Positions 38,609 through 48,144 of a stretch of 64,000 nt of DNA are shown piece after piece. Below the pieces are notes generated by a model. The model ran no database searches and was not told the origin of the DNA. It saw only the letters and a program-made list of their open reading frames with translations. The DNA comes from an uncultured Altererythrobacter sp. (GTDB lineage Bacteria; Pseudomonadota; Alphaproteobacteria; Sphingomonadales; Sphingomonadaceae): contig CANLLZ010000001.1 in assembly GCA_947492235.1 (NCBI GenBank), positions 1,736,001-1,800,000 of the forward strand, given 5' to 3'. The position numbers and the translations under genes were made by a program. Each line of letters starts with the position of its first letter. Position 1 is the stretch's first letter.

Positions 38609-41053
38609 TCAGAAAGAGCATTCCGTATCCGGTGCTGCTTCTTCCCGCTTCACGCTAGCGATGCGGAAGGTCACTTCCCCGTCGGATTCAAACGCAATCC
38701 GCTTGCCCAGATCGGCGACGCAGGCTTCGCTGATCACCATCTCGCGCCAGCCCTTGCTGTAAGCCAGCTCGAATTGCGGAGTTATGTCGAGCACGTTTTC
38801 CTCGCCATCAGCGCTGCTTGCCCGCAGGCGAACGGCACCGGTCGGGCGAGTCACAACCGCATATTCGATCCGGTAGACACCGCCCGTATCGTTAGACTGC
38901 TCCAGCCCGAAATACGAACCCGCCTTCATGCTGATTTCGCGCGAGTCCTCTTGGGCATCCCGGTCATATCCGCGCGAGGTCACGCCGGAGCCGTTCATGT
39001 CGCCGCGCATTTGCGGCATCAGCTCTTCGAAGCCTGCCCCGTCGAGCCGCCCGACAAAGGCGCTGACGCCAGTGCCCAGCCGCCCGCTGCCGAACATCTC
39101 CGCGCCTTCGACAATCGTCAGCGGTGCACAATCTTCGCTCAGTTCGCCAAGCGAGGCGGACTGCGTCAACGACAGACCATAGCCAAATGCGAACAGCGCT
39201 CCGTCGGCGCTGTTGAGCGGACGGCCTTCGCAGGTTGCGGGCCAGGAGAAAGACAGGCGGCCCGTTGCCTCGCGTTTGCCGGTCAGGACATCGGCCACGC
39301 CCGCGCCCTCGCTGCCGGGCAACCACGCCGCCACGAAGGCGTCGGCCGCGTTCAATTCGCGGTTCATCCACATCGGGCGGCCGGACAGGAACACAGCAAC
39401 GGTCGGGATGCCCTGCGCCCTGAAGCTCTTGAGCAGTTCCAGCCCTTCCTCGTCGCGGAACACCAGATCGCGCTGGTCGCCGGCAAATTCCGCATAGGGT
39501 TTCTCACCGAATACGACGATGGCAGTATCGGGTCGCGTTTCGAACGAGCCGTCTTCAGACAAAACCGCATTACCACCATTGGCAGCGATATTCGCTTGCA
39601 GGCCGTCCCAGATCGTGGTCGCCTTGGGAAAGCGTTCGCGCGGCAATTGATCCTTGCGGCCACCCTGCCACTCCAGCGTCCAGCCGCCCGAGGCCTGACC
39701 CACATCATCGGCAGCCGTGCCGGCCACCAGCACATTGGCACCAGCCTTGATCGGCAGGACGCCATTGTTCTTCAGCAGCACCTGCGAAGCCGCCACGGCT
39801 TCACGGGCCAAAGCGCGATGCTCCGGCGAGGCCAGCATGTCATACCGCCCCGCATATCCGCGCTCGGAAGGACGCTGCGCACCCTCGCCCAATAGGCCGG
39901 CGCGTTGCTTTACCCGCAGCACGCGGGTCACGGCTTCATCGATCCGCGCCATGGGAATCGTGCCGTCATTCACCTGCGCAATCAGGCTGTCCATTAGCGC
40001 CTTCCAGTCGTCCGGCACCATGTAGATATCGAGACCGGCCAACAGCGATTGCGGGCAATCCGTGACTGTGCAGCCTTTCACCTGACCGTGGCCGTTCCAG
40101 TCGCCGACGACCAGACCGTCAAAGCCCATCTGCCCGCGCAATACCTCGGTCAGCAGCGTCTCGTTGCCGTGCATCTTGCGGCCATTGATCGAATTGAAGC
40201 TGGCCATGATGGCTTCGACACCCGCGTCGATAGCTGCCGGATAGGGGCGGCCATGCAGCGCCAGCAGCGCATCGATATCGCCATTGACATCGCCCTGATC
40301 GACACCCTGCTCTGTACCGCCATCGCCAAAAAAATGCTTCGCCGTGGCAATCACGCGGCCATCGCCGAGATAGCCGTCGCTGCCTTTCACGCCCTGCTGC
40401 CCTTCGATCAATGCCGCGCCCAGCCTGGCGACCAGATCGGGGTTTTCGGAATAGCTTTCGTAGGTCCGGCCCCAGCGATCATCGCGCGCCACGGCCACGG
40501 TCGGGGAGAAATTCCAGTCAATGCCGGTCACCTCGATCTCGATCGCCGTCGCATGGCCGATCCGGCGAACAAGATCCGCATCATTGGCCGCGCCCAGCGC
40601 GATATTGTGCGGAAACAGGGTTGCGCCGACAATGTTGGAATGGCCGTGCACCGCATCGGTACCCCACATGACCGGGATCGCAGGCTCGCCTCCGGGCAGC
40701 GGCTGGACCGATGCATCATACATCTCGTCTGCCAGACGCAGCCATTCCGAAGGCGGCGCGAATTCATCGCCGTAGGGCCCGCCATTGCCGCCATTGAGAT
40801 AGCTGCCGAAGCGGTAGGTTTTCATATCTTCCGCAGTGAAGGAATTGATCTGCGGCTGTATGAGCTGGGCGATTTTACGCTCGAGGCTCATGCGCGCGAC
40901 GAGGGATGCGATCTCCGCGTCGTCCGCACTCATCGCGGCAGCAGCTACTGCCTCCACAGACTCCGCAGGAGCAGGTCCGGCAGATTCCACCGCAACCTGA
41001 CTACAGCCAGCAACCAACACGGCACTCAGTGCCGCAATACCCCGATTCAACAT
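38609..41053 (-). CDS. GH3 beta-glucosidase lipoprotein
   Basis: The 814-residue protein cleaves terminal beta-linked glucose, matching the ExoP-type beta-1,3/1,4 exoglucosidase group. A lipobox (LVAGC) near residue 17 anchors it to the envelope. The GH3 N-domain holds the nucleophile Asp in GLVVGDWNGHG near 318 and KHFFGDGGT near 231; a C-terminal GH3 domain with DTAIVVFGEKPYAE and an extra beta-sandwich follows. A GAGGGCGGG sequence precedes the ATG. Confidence 0.93.
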   Translation of the reverse strand: MLNRGIAALSAVLVAGCSQVAVESAGPAPAESVEAVAAAAMSADDAEIASLVARMSLERKIAQLIQPQINSFTAEDMKTYRFGSYLNGGNGGPYGDEFAPPSEWLRLADEMYDASVQPLPGGEPAIPVMWGTDAVHGHSNIVGATLFPHNIALGAANDADLVRRIGHATAIEIEVTGIDWNFSPTVAVARDDRWGRTYESYSENPDLVARLGAALIEGQQGVKGSDGYLGDGRVIATAKHFFGDGGTEQGVDQGDVNGDIDALLALHGRPYPAAIDAGVEAIMASFNSINGRKMHGNETLLTEVLRGQMGFDGLVVGDWNGHGQVKGCTVTDCPQSLLAGLDIYMVPDDWKALMDSLIAQVNDGTIPMARIDEAVTRVLRVKQRAGLLGEGAQRPSERGYAGRYDMLASPEHRALAREAVAASQVLLKNNGVLPIKAGANVLVAGTAADDVGQASGGWTLEWQGGRKDQLPRERFPKATTIWDGLQANIAANGGNAVLSEDGSFETRPDTAIVVFGEKPYAEFAGDQRDLVFRDEEGLELLKSFRAQGIPTVAVFLSGRPMWMNRELNAADAFVAAWLPGSEGAGVADVLTGKREATGRLSFSWPATCEGRPLNSADGALFAFGYGLSLTQSASLGELSEDCAPLTIVEGAEMFGSGRLGTGVSAFVGRLDGAGFEELMPQMRGDMNGSGVTSRGYDRDAQEDSREISMKAGSYFGLEQSNDTGGVYRIEYAVVTRPTGAVRLRASSADGEENVLDITPQFELAYSKGWREMVISEACVADLGKRIAFESDGEVTFRIASVKREEAAPDTECSF

Positions 41054-41070
41054 CCCGCCCTCGGTCTCTT

Positions 41071-41081
41071 TGTGAACGTTC
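41071..41081. promoter_or_regulatory. candidate LacI operator before GH3
   Basis: TGTGAACGTTC matches 11 of 11 bases of an arm of the dyad upstream of the TonB receptor. It lies 18 bp upstream of the GH3 start, in the 74-bp gap after the MFS gene. Inference from sequence match; second arm not seen. Confidence 0.4.
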
Positions 41082-41127
41082 CCATGACCTGACTGCCATG
41101 CCCCCGCAGCATTATCAAGCGGCCAAA

Positions 41128-42324
41128 TCACGCTTCGCCCAAATCTTGTCGAACGCCTGCGAGGAAAAGCGCCGATACGAACGCCAGCCCCGCCAAAGCA
41201 AAGAACATTCCCTGAAAACCGAACACGGGGATAAGGGCCAAAGCGATGCCCGGCATGACCAGCGATGGAACGGTGTTGGTCAGATTGAAAATGCCCAGAT
41301 CGCGCCCGCGCGTTTCGGGCCGCGGAAGCACGCGAAGGGTCTGAGCCGAATGCAGGGACAGGAACACTGCGCCGGAGACACCAAACAAAATATAACCCGC
41401 CACTGCCACCGTGCTATCTTGCGCTAAAGCCATCACAAGAAGCCCCAGCGCGGCAATCGCGGCGCTGGCACGCAACGGCAAAATCGGGCGCTCATGCCGG
41501 TCAGCCCAGCGCCCTGCAATCAGTGACACCGGAATCGCAATGACCAGCACCAACCCGAACAGGCGGGCGACATCCGCATCGGTTATGCTTGTACTGATTG
41601 TCTTTAGCCAGATCAGAAGAAACGCGAACAGTGCCGCCTCGCTTATCTGCAAAAGCAGACGCGCCAGCCACATCTTGATCACGGCGCGGCGTTGATTGCC
41701 GGTGACGACGGGCTCTTCCTGTTCCTCCATCGCCATGAGATGAGGGAAATGCTTTGGCTTCCCCAGCACCAGCACCGGGACAACGCAAGCCGCAACCATG
41801 GCTGCGATGGCCCAAAGCCGCATCCCTTCTTCGGCGAGACCCGGCCACGTCACCAGAGCCCCGGCCACGGCTCCCATCGCGGGGGCGAGTGACAACAGGC
41901 CACCCAGCCGCCCCTTTTGATAATCAGGCACGTGATCCCCGGCCCACGCTGCCAGCGGTGAAAGCATCATGTTCAGGGCGACTTGCCAAAATACGATGAC
42001 CGCGATGATCTGGTAAAGCGTCTGCGCCTGACCGAGCAACGGCAAGGCTGCGCTCGACGCCATCAGTCCGGATCCAATCCACAATCGCCGATTGCCGGTC
42101 CAGTCACTAAGCCAGCCAAAACCGATATTCGCGAGGCTTGCGGAGATGGCCCCACAAAACGCAATCGCCGATAGCCAGTTGACGGCGTCATCGCCTGCAA
42201 GCGTTATGACTTTCAGGGGCAGTATCAGCGTCAGAAGCGGGGTATAGGCTATCGCGCCGCCAGCCCATGCCAGTGCGTAAAGTGCGAGAAACCGAGGCGA
42301 CTGGCCGCGCGGCCCGTCTGTCAT
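41128..42324 (-). CDS. MFS transporter (sugar type)
   Basis: The 398-residue protein has twelve predicted membrane segments and MFS loops (GFGWLSDWTGNRR near residue 69 and GRWADRHERP near 268). By context it likely carries glucose or a short oligosaccharide. Its start overlaps the stop of the LacI gene by four bases (ATGA). Confidence 0.88.
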   Translation of the reverse strand: MTDGPRGQSPRFLALYALAWAGGAIAYTPLLTLILPLKVITLAGDDAVNWLSAIAFCGAISASLANIGFGWLSDWTGNRRLWIGSGLMASSAALPLLGQAQTLYQIIAVIVFWQVALNMMLSPLAAWAGDHVPDYQKGRLGGLLSLAPAMGAVAGALVTWPGLAEEGMRLWAIAAMVAACVVPVLVLGKPKHFPHLMAMEEQEEPVVTGNQRRAVIKMWLARLLLQISEAALFAFLLIWLKTISTSITDADVARLFGLVLVIAIPVSLIAGRWADRHERPILPLRASAAIAALGLLVMALAQDSTVAVAGYILFGVSGAVFLSLHSAQTLRVLPRPETRGRDLGIFNLTNTVPSLVMPGIALALIPVFGFQGMFFALAGLAFVSALFLAGVRQDLGEA

Positions 42325-43406
42325 GATCCCTCGGCTGCAGGGGGTGCGGGGCGCGCGGGACAGGGAAGCGCAACCGATTGCCGTTCCACCAACCGGGCTT
42401 GCACAATATGCGAGCTGGCGTTCGAATCTTCCCCGCGATTGGCTTCGATAATCGCTTGCGCTGCAACCGAGGCTGTCTCCGCGATCGGTTGGTCGATGGC
42501 AGTCAATGGCGGCTGCGCGAATTTGACCAGCGGCGAATTATCAAAGCTGATGAGCGACAAATCGCCCGGCACATCAAGGCTCATCTCCCGAGCGACCTTC
42601 AGCGCGCCCAGCGCCATCTGGTCATTGCTGGCAATGATCGCGGTCGGTGGTTCGGCGCAGCCGAGCAAGGCACGCGCCGCTACCGAGCCCGATTGCTCGC
42701 TGAAATCGCCCGCTTGCGAGAGCCCCGCCGTGCCCAGTCCGGCCTTGGCCATTGCACCGCGCCAGCCATCCTCGCGCCATCCGCTTAGCTCGTAATCGGG
42801 CGGGCCGGCAATGAAACCGATGCGCTTGTGGCCGTAGGCGAGAAGGTGCTCTGTCGCTTTGCGTGCCGACCCGGCATCGTCCATCGAAATGGCGATGCCG
42901 GGTCCGCGCGATTGGGATCCGATCCGCGCAAAGGGCAGCCCTGCATCGGCGAACAGCTTCACGATCAACGGGTTGTCGGAGTGCGGCGGGGTCAGCATCA
43001 CCCCATCGGGGCGAAGCGAAGAAAGGACCGCCTGGAGTTCCTTCTCGACATGGTCGTTATGCGTGTCGACCAGCTCGATAATCATGCGGTAACCGTGCTC
43101 GGCGCAGGTCAACATCCCGCCCAGCAGCATCTGGTCGACCCAGTCATTGCCCTCCCGCGCGCGCCAGCTTTCCACTGTCCGCTCCCGGTCGTTCAAAGCA
43201 AGGATGAGGTACGATTTGGACCCGCTCATCCGCTGTGCGGCGATCGAGGGGACATAGCCCAGCTTGTCGATTGAGGCCTGCACCCGCTCCTGCATTTTGG
43301 GGCGAACATTGGGTTCGTTGTTGATGACGCGGCTGACCGTTTGCAGGGATACCCCTGCATCGGCGGCTACATGCTTGATTGTAACGGATTGACGCCGTCT
43401 CGCCAT
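42321..43406 (-). CDS. LacI family transcriptional regulator
   Basis: The 361-residue protein has a LacI helix-turn-helix (TIKHVAADAGVSLQTVSRVIN, with TVSR in the recognition helix) at the N-terminus, then the hinge and a sugar-binding periplasmic-type domain. It sits in the middle of the glucan locus, six bases downstream of GH16, overlapping the MFS gene. It is the obvious candidate to bind the dyads at 47970-48010 and 41071. Confidence 0.93.
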   Translation of the reverse strand: MARRRQSVTIKHVAADAGVSLQTVSRVINNEPNVRPKMQERVQASIDKLGYVPSIAAQRMSGSKSYLILALNDRERTVESWRAREGNDWVDQMLLGGMLTCAEHGYRMIIELVDTHNDHVEKELQAVLSSLRPDGVMLTPPHSDNPLIVKLFADAGLPFARIGSQSRGPGIAISMDDAGSARKATEHLLAYGHKRIGFIAGPPDYELSGWREDGWRGAMAKAGLGTAGLSQAGDFSEQSGSVAARALLGCAEPPTAIIASNDQMALGALKVAREMSLDVPGDLSLISFDNSPLVKFAQPPLTAIDQPIAETASVAAQAIIEANRGEDSNASSHIVQARLVERQSVALPCPARPAPPAAEGS

Positions 43407-43412
43407 TCGATT

Positions 43413-44432
43413 TCAGTCCCCGGTCCACGCGCAACTGCCGGGTTCATCCGCTTGCGAATTGCATTCCCAAACCCGGACCCAGTCTACTTCCATCCGCTTT
43501 GGAAATCCCTCTTCTGACACGCCCATCAGGCCGCGTTTTTCCGGCAGTCCTCCACCGATAGCGAGATTGAGGATAAGGTGAAACGGTTTATCGAACGGAG
43601 CGTTGGCCTCGTCTGTGGCCGTGGTGAACCAGTCTTCGCTACGCTTCTCAGCGAAAACACGCCCGTCAACGGTCCAGACCATCCGGCCCGGTTGCCAGAC
43701 GATGCCGAAGGTATGAAAACCGCCCAGCACCGCAGGATACGAGATTTCCGTGCTGTTGAGCGAATTGTCCGGCCACAGTCCGCCGAAGTGGAGCGTGCCC
43801 AGAATAGTGCTTTCCTGACCGTTCGGGCATTCCTCACAGGGGACGCCCAGATTGACCGCTTCCATAATATCGATCTCTCCCGATGCAGCCCATGTGCCAT
43901 AGGCATTGTCTTCCGGCAGCATCCAGATTGCGGGCCACGTTCCCTGCCCCTGCGGCAATTTGGCGCGCACTTCGATCCTGCCATATTGCCACGCGGCATT
44001 GCCCTGGGTGACGAGCCGGGCGGAGGTGAAAGGCTTGGTTGCCTGCGCGTCGGGGGCGTCTGCGCCCTCGCGCATATGCGGCGGAAGCGCGGGTCCGGAA
44101 TACTCTTCCTTGCGCGCCGTGATCACCAGCTTGCCGTCTTCCAGCGAAGCATTCTCTGCCCGGTCGGTGTAGCATTGGCGCTCTTCATTGCCGCCGCCCC
44201 AGCAATCGATGTTGAAGCTCCACTTGCTGGCGTCGATCGAGGCGCTGTCAAACTCGTCGGACCACACCAGGTCCCAGCCCGACTGGCTCTCTGGACCGCT
44301 GCCCTCTGCACCCAGCGTGCCTTGGTTGATAACCTCGCTTTTGGTTGAAGCAGGCGCTTCCGATGTGGACCCGCAAGCCGCCAAAAGCAGCGAAGCGCAT
44401 ACGGTGGTAATGCTGTTTCGAATGGCGGGCAT
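43413..44432 (-). CDS. GH16 endo-beta-glucanase lipoprotein (laminarinase-like)
   Basis: The 339-residue protein has a lipobox (LLLAAC) and a GH16 domain. The catalytic motif GEIDIMEAVN near residue 186 has the nucleophile and acid Glu residues; WPAIWMLP and GRIEVRAKLPQGQG precede it. Such enzymes cut beta-1,3 or mixed-linkage beta-glucan such as laminarin. AGGGAGAGG precedes the ATG at 44432. It lies between the TonB receptor and the LacI gene. Confidence 0.92.
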   Translation of the reverse strand: MPAIRNSITTVCASLLLAACGSTSEAPASTKSEVINQGTLGAEGSGPESQSGWDLVWSDEFDSASIDASKWSFNIDCWGGGNEERQCYTDRAENASLEDGKLVITARKEEYSGPALPPHMREGADAPDAQATKPFTSARLVTQGNAAWQYGRIEVRAKLPQGQGTWPAIWMLPEDNAYGTWAASGEIDIMEAVNLGVPCEECPNGQESTILGTLHFGGLWPDNSLNSTEISYPAVLGGFHTFGIVWQPGRMVWTVDGRVFAEKRSEDWFTTATDEANAPFDKPFHLILNLAIGGGLPEKRGLMGVSEEGFPKRMEVDWVRVWECNSQADEPGSCAWTGD

Positions 44433-44459
44433 GGCCCTCTCCCTTAATCGATCAACTGA

Positions 44460-44508
44460 AACGCATACGGCCCCCGCTCCCAAGAAGGAACGAGGGCCGC
44501 CATGCGTT
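44460..44508 (-). terminator. long hairpin after the TonB receptor gene
   Basis: Outer arms AACGCAT/ATGCGTT and an inner GC-rich stem with wobble pairs form a hairpin 20 bp beyond the receptor stop. On the minus strand only a short GTTT follows, so it may be a processing or partly terminating structure. Confidence 0.55.
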
Positions 44509-44528
44509 ACCTGTCGCGAAGTACCTCG

Positions 44529-47500
44529 TTAGAAATCGAAGCGCGCGAGGAAGGTGAAGCGCCGGTCGTTCCTGAAGGCGGAGCGCGGTACGCGCAGCCC
44601 TTCGAAATTCACGACCTGCGATGTGCGGGTAACTTCGTCCAGCAAGTTCACCGCCTGAATACCCAGCTTGATGCCATCATTCAGAGTGTAGAACAGCGAG
44701 GCGTCCAATTGACCCGTTGATTCCTGCCAGATGGGCGAGAACGGGAAAATGTCATCACGCGGCGTGACCAAGAAAGCCGAGCGCCAATTATAGGCAGCAC
44801 GTGCGGCAATCGGGCCCTTCTCGTAGAACACCGTCGCGTTGATCGTATGCTTCGACAGTCCGGCAAGCGGCTGCAGGAAAGCAAACGAACCACCACCGAG
44901 ATCATTTTCCGCAGAAGATGCAATCGACGCCTGTCCCGGATTGGCCAGGTTCGGGTTCGAGAAATCGTCCCCATCGACATAGGTGTAGGTTACCTGTGTC
45001 CCCAAGCCACTGAGCAGGCCGGGTAGGAAATCGTAGGTTTGCTGATGGGTAATTTCGAAACCCTTCAGCGTGCCGCCCTGATCGTTGATCGGGCCTTCCA
45101 CCTGAACATCAGTCGAAACACCGCCGGGGCTGGTGTAATTGACCGTTTCGAAGCCGGTGTTCACGATCCCCTGAATGTCCTTCAGGAAGACCGAGAAGGT
45201 AAGCGAGCCGACCGTGTCGAAATACCACTCTGCCGAAAGATCATAATTCCACGAGGTCACCGGCAACAGATTCCGATTGCCCGTCTGCAATGCAAACAGA
45301 GGCCCGGTTTCCAGAGTGCCCGCCAATTCCAGAGCGTTGGTGTTGTCGCCAATACCGCCGCCTGCGCGGAACAATTGCAAGTCGGGACGCGACAGGCCCT
45401 TCGACACGGCAGCACGGAACAGGAGACCATCACCGACATCCAGTTTCGCATTGAAGCTGGGCAACCAGTTGTCGAAAGTAATATCCCGGTCGTCGATCAG
45501 GATTTCCCCGGTATGCGCGGCGGCAAATTCTGCCGTACGCTCAGGGGAAAGACTGCAATAGCCACGGGCAATACCGGGCACATCCGGGGTCGCACAAGCA
45601 GCATTGATTTCCGATACCTGCACGATGCCATCGCCGTTGGCGAACCCGTTATCGGGGTTATCGAAACGGGCCGCATCGGGGAAACCGATCCGTCCGCCGC
45701 TGCTCACCTTGGTCTCGACATAACGCAAGCCGAAGTTACCGGTCAGATCCCAGCCATTGTCGAATGTGGTGCCGTAATCGACCCGCGCGTAGGCTGCTTT
45801 GGTGATCTCGGTGACGGTGGAGACCTCACCGGGGCAATACACACCTTCGATGTCACACGGGACGATTTCCCCGGTGATCGGATCGGGGCGCGAACGCCCG
45901 TTCACACCGTAGTTGAATCGCTCCGGCGACTGGCCGAATTCTTGAATCTCGGCGAACTGCGCGTCGGTCAGGCCGTCGAGATATTCGCCAAGGAAATCAT
46001 CCCCGCCGAAATACCACGCCGAACCATTCTCGATCGGCAGAGGCGTGTTGCCGCGCTGGAATCCGTTGTTGAACGGGTCGCGGTAGGACGAGTAGTCGGG
46101 AAACTCATCGGTGAACGCGCCGCCCGCGATGGCGAATTCCTGCCCGGGCAAGCCGGTGTACAGGCGCCCGGGAATGAAGCCGTTGCCGAACGGGCCAGGG
46201 CCGCTTGCACCGCAGCCGGAGCCCTCACCCCACGGGGCACAGCCTGCGCGGCCAGCCCATGGCGCCGAAAGGTTGCCCCAGGTGCTGAAATTGGTGTTGC
46301 GAGTCGTGCGATCACGCTCCGCCCAGCGCGCGCCGAACCGCGCAGTCTTGAAGAAGCCTTCGTCGCTGATGTCGTAATCGACGTCGAAGCGCAGGCTGTT
46401 CAGTTCGGCTTCGTTCTTCTCGCGGCTGTCCAATCCGAACCAATAGTAGGTCGTTTCGCCAGAGGAGAAGTAATCCGCTGGCGATCCCGGAGGCGCAAGG
46501 AACTGGACCTGAGGCGTCTTGCCGGTGAGATCGAGATCAACCTCCGCCCAAGTGCTGAGCGCACCAAAGACCGAGTCGCGGGCAAGGTCGGACGTGACAT
46601 GCTGCGCTTCGAAATTGAAACGCAGACGGTCGGTCGCCTCATACTGCATGTCGAAGGAGAAATCTTCGGTCTTGGAATCCGCCCCGCGAAGGAAGCGCAA
46701 CGAGTCCACGGGAATACCGCCGCGACCAAACGGCGTGGCATAGGCATCGCCCGGGCGCTGCGTCAGGACACCACTCTGGAAGACGCCGTTCTCGTCGAAT
46801 TGCCACGTGCTGCCAGCTGCAGGGACCGGGAAAAGACCTTCGTCATCGACCCGCGAAATCAGCGCGAATTCTTCAGTATCGAAGCTGGTGTCGGAGCGCA
46901 GCCACTCGAACGTAGCGGCGAAGCGCCCATCCACGCTCTCATATTGACCGACAAAGGAAAACGCCTCGCGGTCGCGGTCCAGATCGGTCGTCCGCACACC
47001 TGCCCCCTTGGGCACCACAAGAGAATTGGCAGGGGGGAAATTGGAGGCATCGAAGTTCGGATCGCCGACAAAGCCGCCCGAGCCGACCGAGACTGCGCGG
47101 ATACAAGGGGCGTCAAACGTGTCGGCGCGGTAGCAGGGGTCAGCAACCTGAGATGCGTCCGTCCGGCTCTTCAATTCAGAATAGGCATAGCCGAACTGGA
47201 CCCCGAAAGAGCCCGCATCGGTGTCCCAGCTGTTCGAAATGAGGCCGGATATCTCAGGCGACCACTCTTCGCGGAGATCGCCGTAGTTCGCACCGATCGT
47301 ACCGGCGATCTTAAGGCCACTCGTGTCGAGCGGCTTGCGCGTGACCAGATTGACCGTACCGGCAATCGCGCCCTCGACCAGGTCGGCGGTGGCGTTCTTG
47401 TAAACCTCGACGCGGCCCAGAAGCTCTGGCGACACGTCGTTGAAGCTCAGAACACGGCCACCGGTGGCGGAGAAAATCTCGCGGCCGTTCAGTTCGGAAC

Positions 47501-47906
47501 GCACATAAGGCAGGCCGCGGATGATGACGCCGGTGCCTTCAACCGAGAAACGGTCAGGGTCGGTGGTTTTCTCGAACCGGCCGATGTTCACGCCGGGAAC
47601 GCGCTGCAGCGCCTCCGCGACAGAACGGTCAGGCAGTGCGCCGATATCTTCAGCAGAAATCGCATCGACGAACGTGTCGGCATTGCGCTTCACATTCTGC
47701 GCGTTCTCCAGCGAAGCGCGGAAACCACTGACGATAATCACGCCATCAGCATCGACGACGCCTTCCGGAGCAGCCTCCGCTTCATCGGCATCCTGGGCGA
47801 ACGCCGCGCTGGGCAATGACAGGCCAAGCGCGATTCCCGAGACAGTCGCAAGCGACATGATTCGTTTGGTTGCCGGACGTACCGACGGCGTATTTCTGCG
47901 GATCAC
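44529..47906 (-). CDS. TonB-dependent receptor (carbohydrate-type)
   Basis: The 1125-residue outer-membrane receptor starts with GTG after AGGGAGGG. It has a signal peptide cleaved near AFAQ, a plug domain (ISAEDIGALPDRSVAEALQRVPGVNI near residue 83) and a long beta-barrel ending in FLARFDF with a terminal Phe. Its size and plug match sphingomonad/xanthomonad carbohydrate receptors. By context it imports beta-glucan fragments made by the GH16 enzyme. A 926-residue frame runs antisense and is a shadow. Confidence 0.96.
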   Translation of the reverse strand: MIRRNTPSVRPATKRIMSLATVSGIALGLSLPSAAFAQDADEAEAAPEGVVDADGVIIVSGFRASLENAQNVKRNADTFVDAISAEDIGALPDRSVAEALQRVPGVNIGRFEKTTDPDRFSVEGTGVIIRGLPYVRSELNGREIFSATGGRVLSFNDVSPELLGRVEVYKNATADLVEGAIAGTVNLVTRKPLDTSGLKIAGTIGANYGDLREEWSPEISGLISNSWDTDAGSFGVQFGYAYSELKSRTDASQVADPCYRADTFDAPCIRAVSVGSGGFVGDPNFDASNFPPANSLVVPKGAGVRTTDLDRDREAFSFVGQYESVDGRFAATFEWLRSDTSFDTEEFALISRVDDEGLFPVPAAGSTWQFDENGVFQSGVLTQRPGDAYATPFGRGGIPVDSLRFLRGADSKTEDFSFDMQYEATDRLRFNFEAQHVTSDLARDSVFGALSTWAEVDLDLTGKTPQVQFLAPPGSPADYFSSGETTYYWFGLDSREKNEAELNSLRFDVDYDISDEGFFKTARFGARWAERDRTTRNTNFSTWGNLSAPWAGRAGCAPWGEGSGCGASGPGPFGNGFIPGRLYTGLPGQEFAIAGGAFTDEFPDYSSYRDPFNNGFQRGNTPLPIENGSAWYFGGDDFLGEYLDGLTDAQFAEIQEFGQSPERFNYGVNGRSRPDPITGEIVPCDIEGVYCPGEVSTVTEITKAAYARVDYGTTFDNGWDLTGNFGLRYVETKVSSGGRIGFPDAARFDNPDNGFANGDGIVQVSEINAACATPDVPGIARGYCSLSPERTAEFAAAHTGEILIDDRDITFDNWLPSFNAKLDVGDGLLFRAAVSKGLSRPDLQLFRAGGGIGDNTNALELAGTLETGPLFALQTGNRNLLPVTSWNYDLSAEWYFDTVGSLTFSVFLKDIQGIVNTGFETVNYTSPGGVSTDVQVEGPINDQGGTLKGFEITHQQTYDFLPGLLSGLGTQVTYTYVDGDDFSNPNLANPGQASIASSAENDLGGGSFAFLQPLAGLSKHTINATVFYEKGPIAARAAYNWRSAFLVTPRDDIFPFSPIWQESTGQLDASLFYTLNDGIKLGIQAVNLLDEVTRTSQVVNFEGLRVPRSAFRNDRRFTFLARFDF

Positions 47907-47969
47907 TGGTTTCCCTCCCTAGTGCAATCCGGGCGGTATTCGCCCTTGATCTCACCTTGCCCTAGCCTG

Positions 47970-48010
47970 AATTGTGAGCGTTCAAAAGCTTAAAATGAAC
48001 GTTCACAATT
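47970..48010. promoter_or_regulatory. 41-bp dyad, candidate LacI double operator
   Basis: AATTGTGAGCGTTCA and TGAACGTTCACAATT form an inverted repeat with one mismatch across an 11-bp spacer. Each arm contains a palindrome TGA(A/G)CGTTCA, 21 bp apart (two helical turns). It lies between the divergent TonB receptor and halogenase genes and resembles LacI-type operators. Confidence 0.75.
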
Positions 48011-48144
48011 TTTTTCCATGGTGGTACGTGCTAGCAACACTTTGCCGGGCGCGTTCACCAGCGCAATAAGGCGCAAAGCCCATATAGGGGGCAAGCCAAG
48101 GCTGGAATAAGGCCGCTTGTCTATTGGCGCATAGGGAGCAGGAC

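Noticed and set aside
45039-47819. 926-codon plus-strand frame
   Set aside because: Antisense shadow of the TonB receptor gene; composition typical of reversed high-GC coding DNA.
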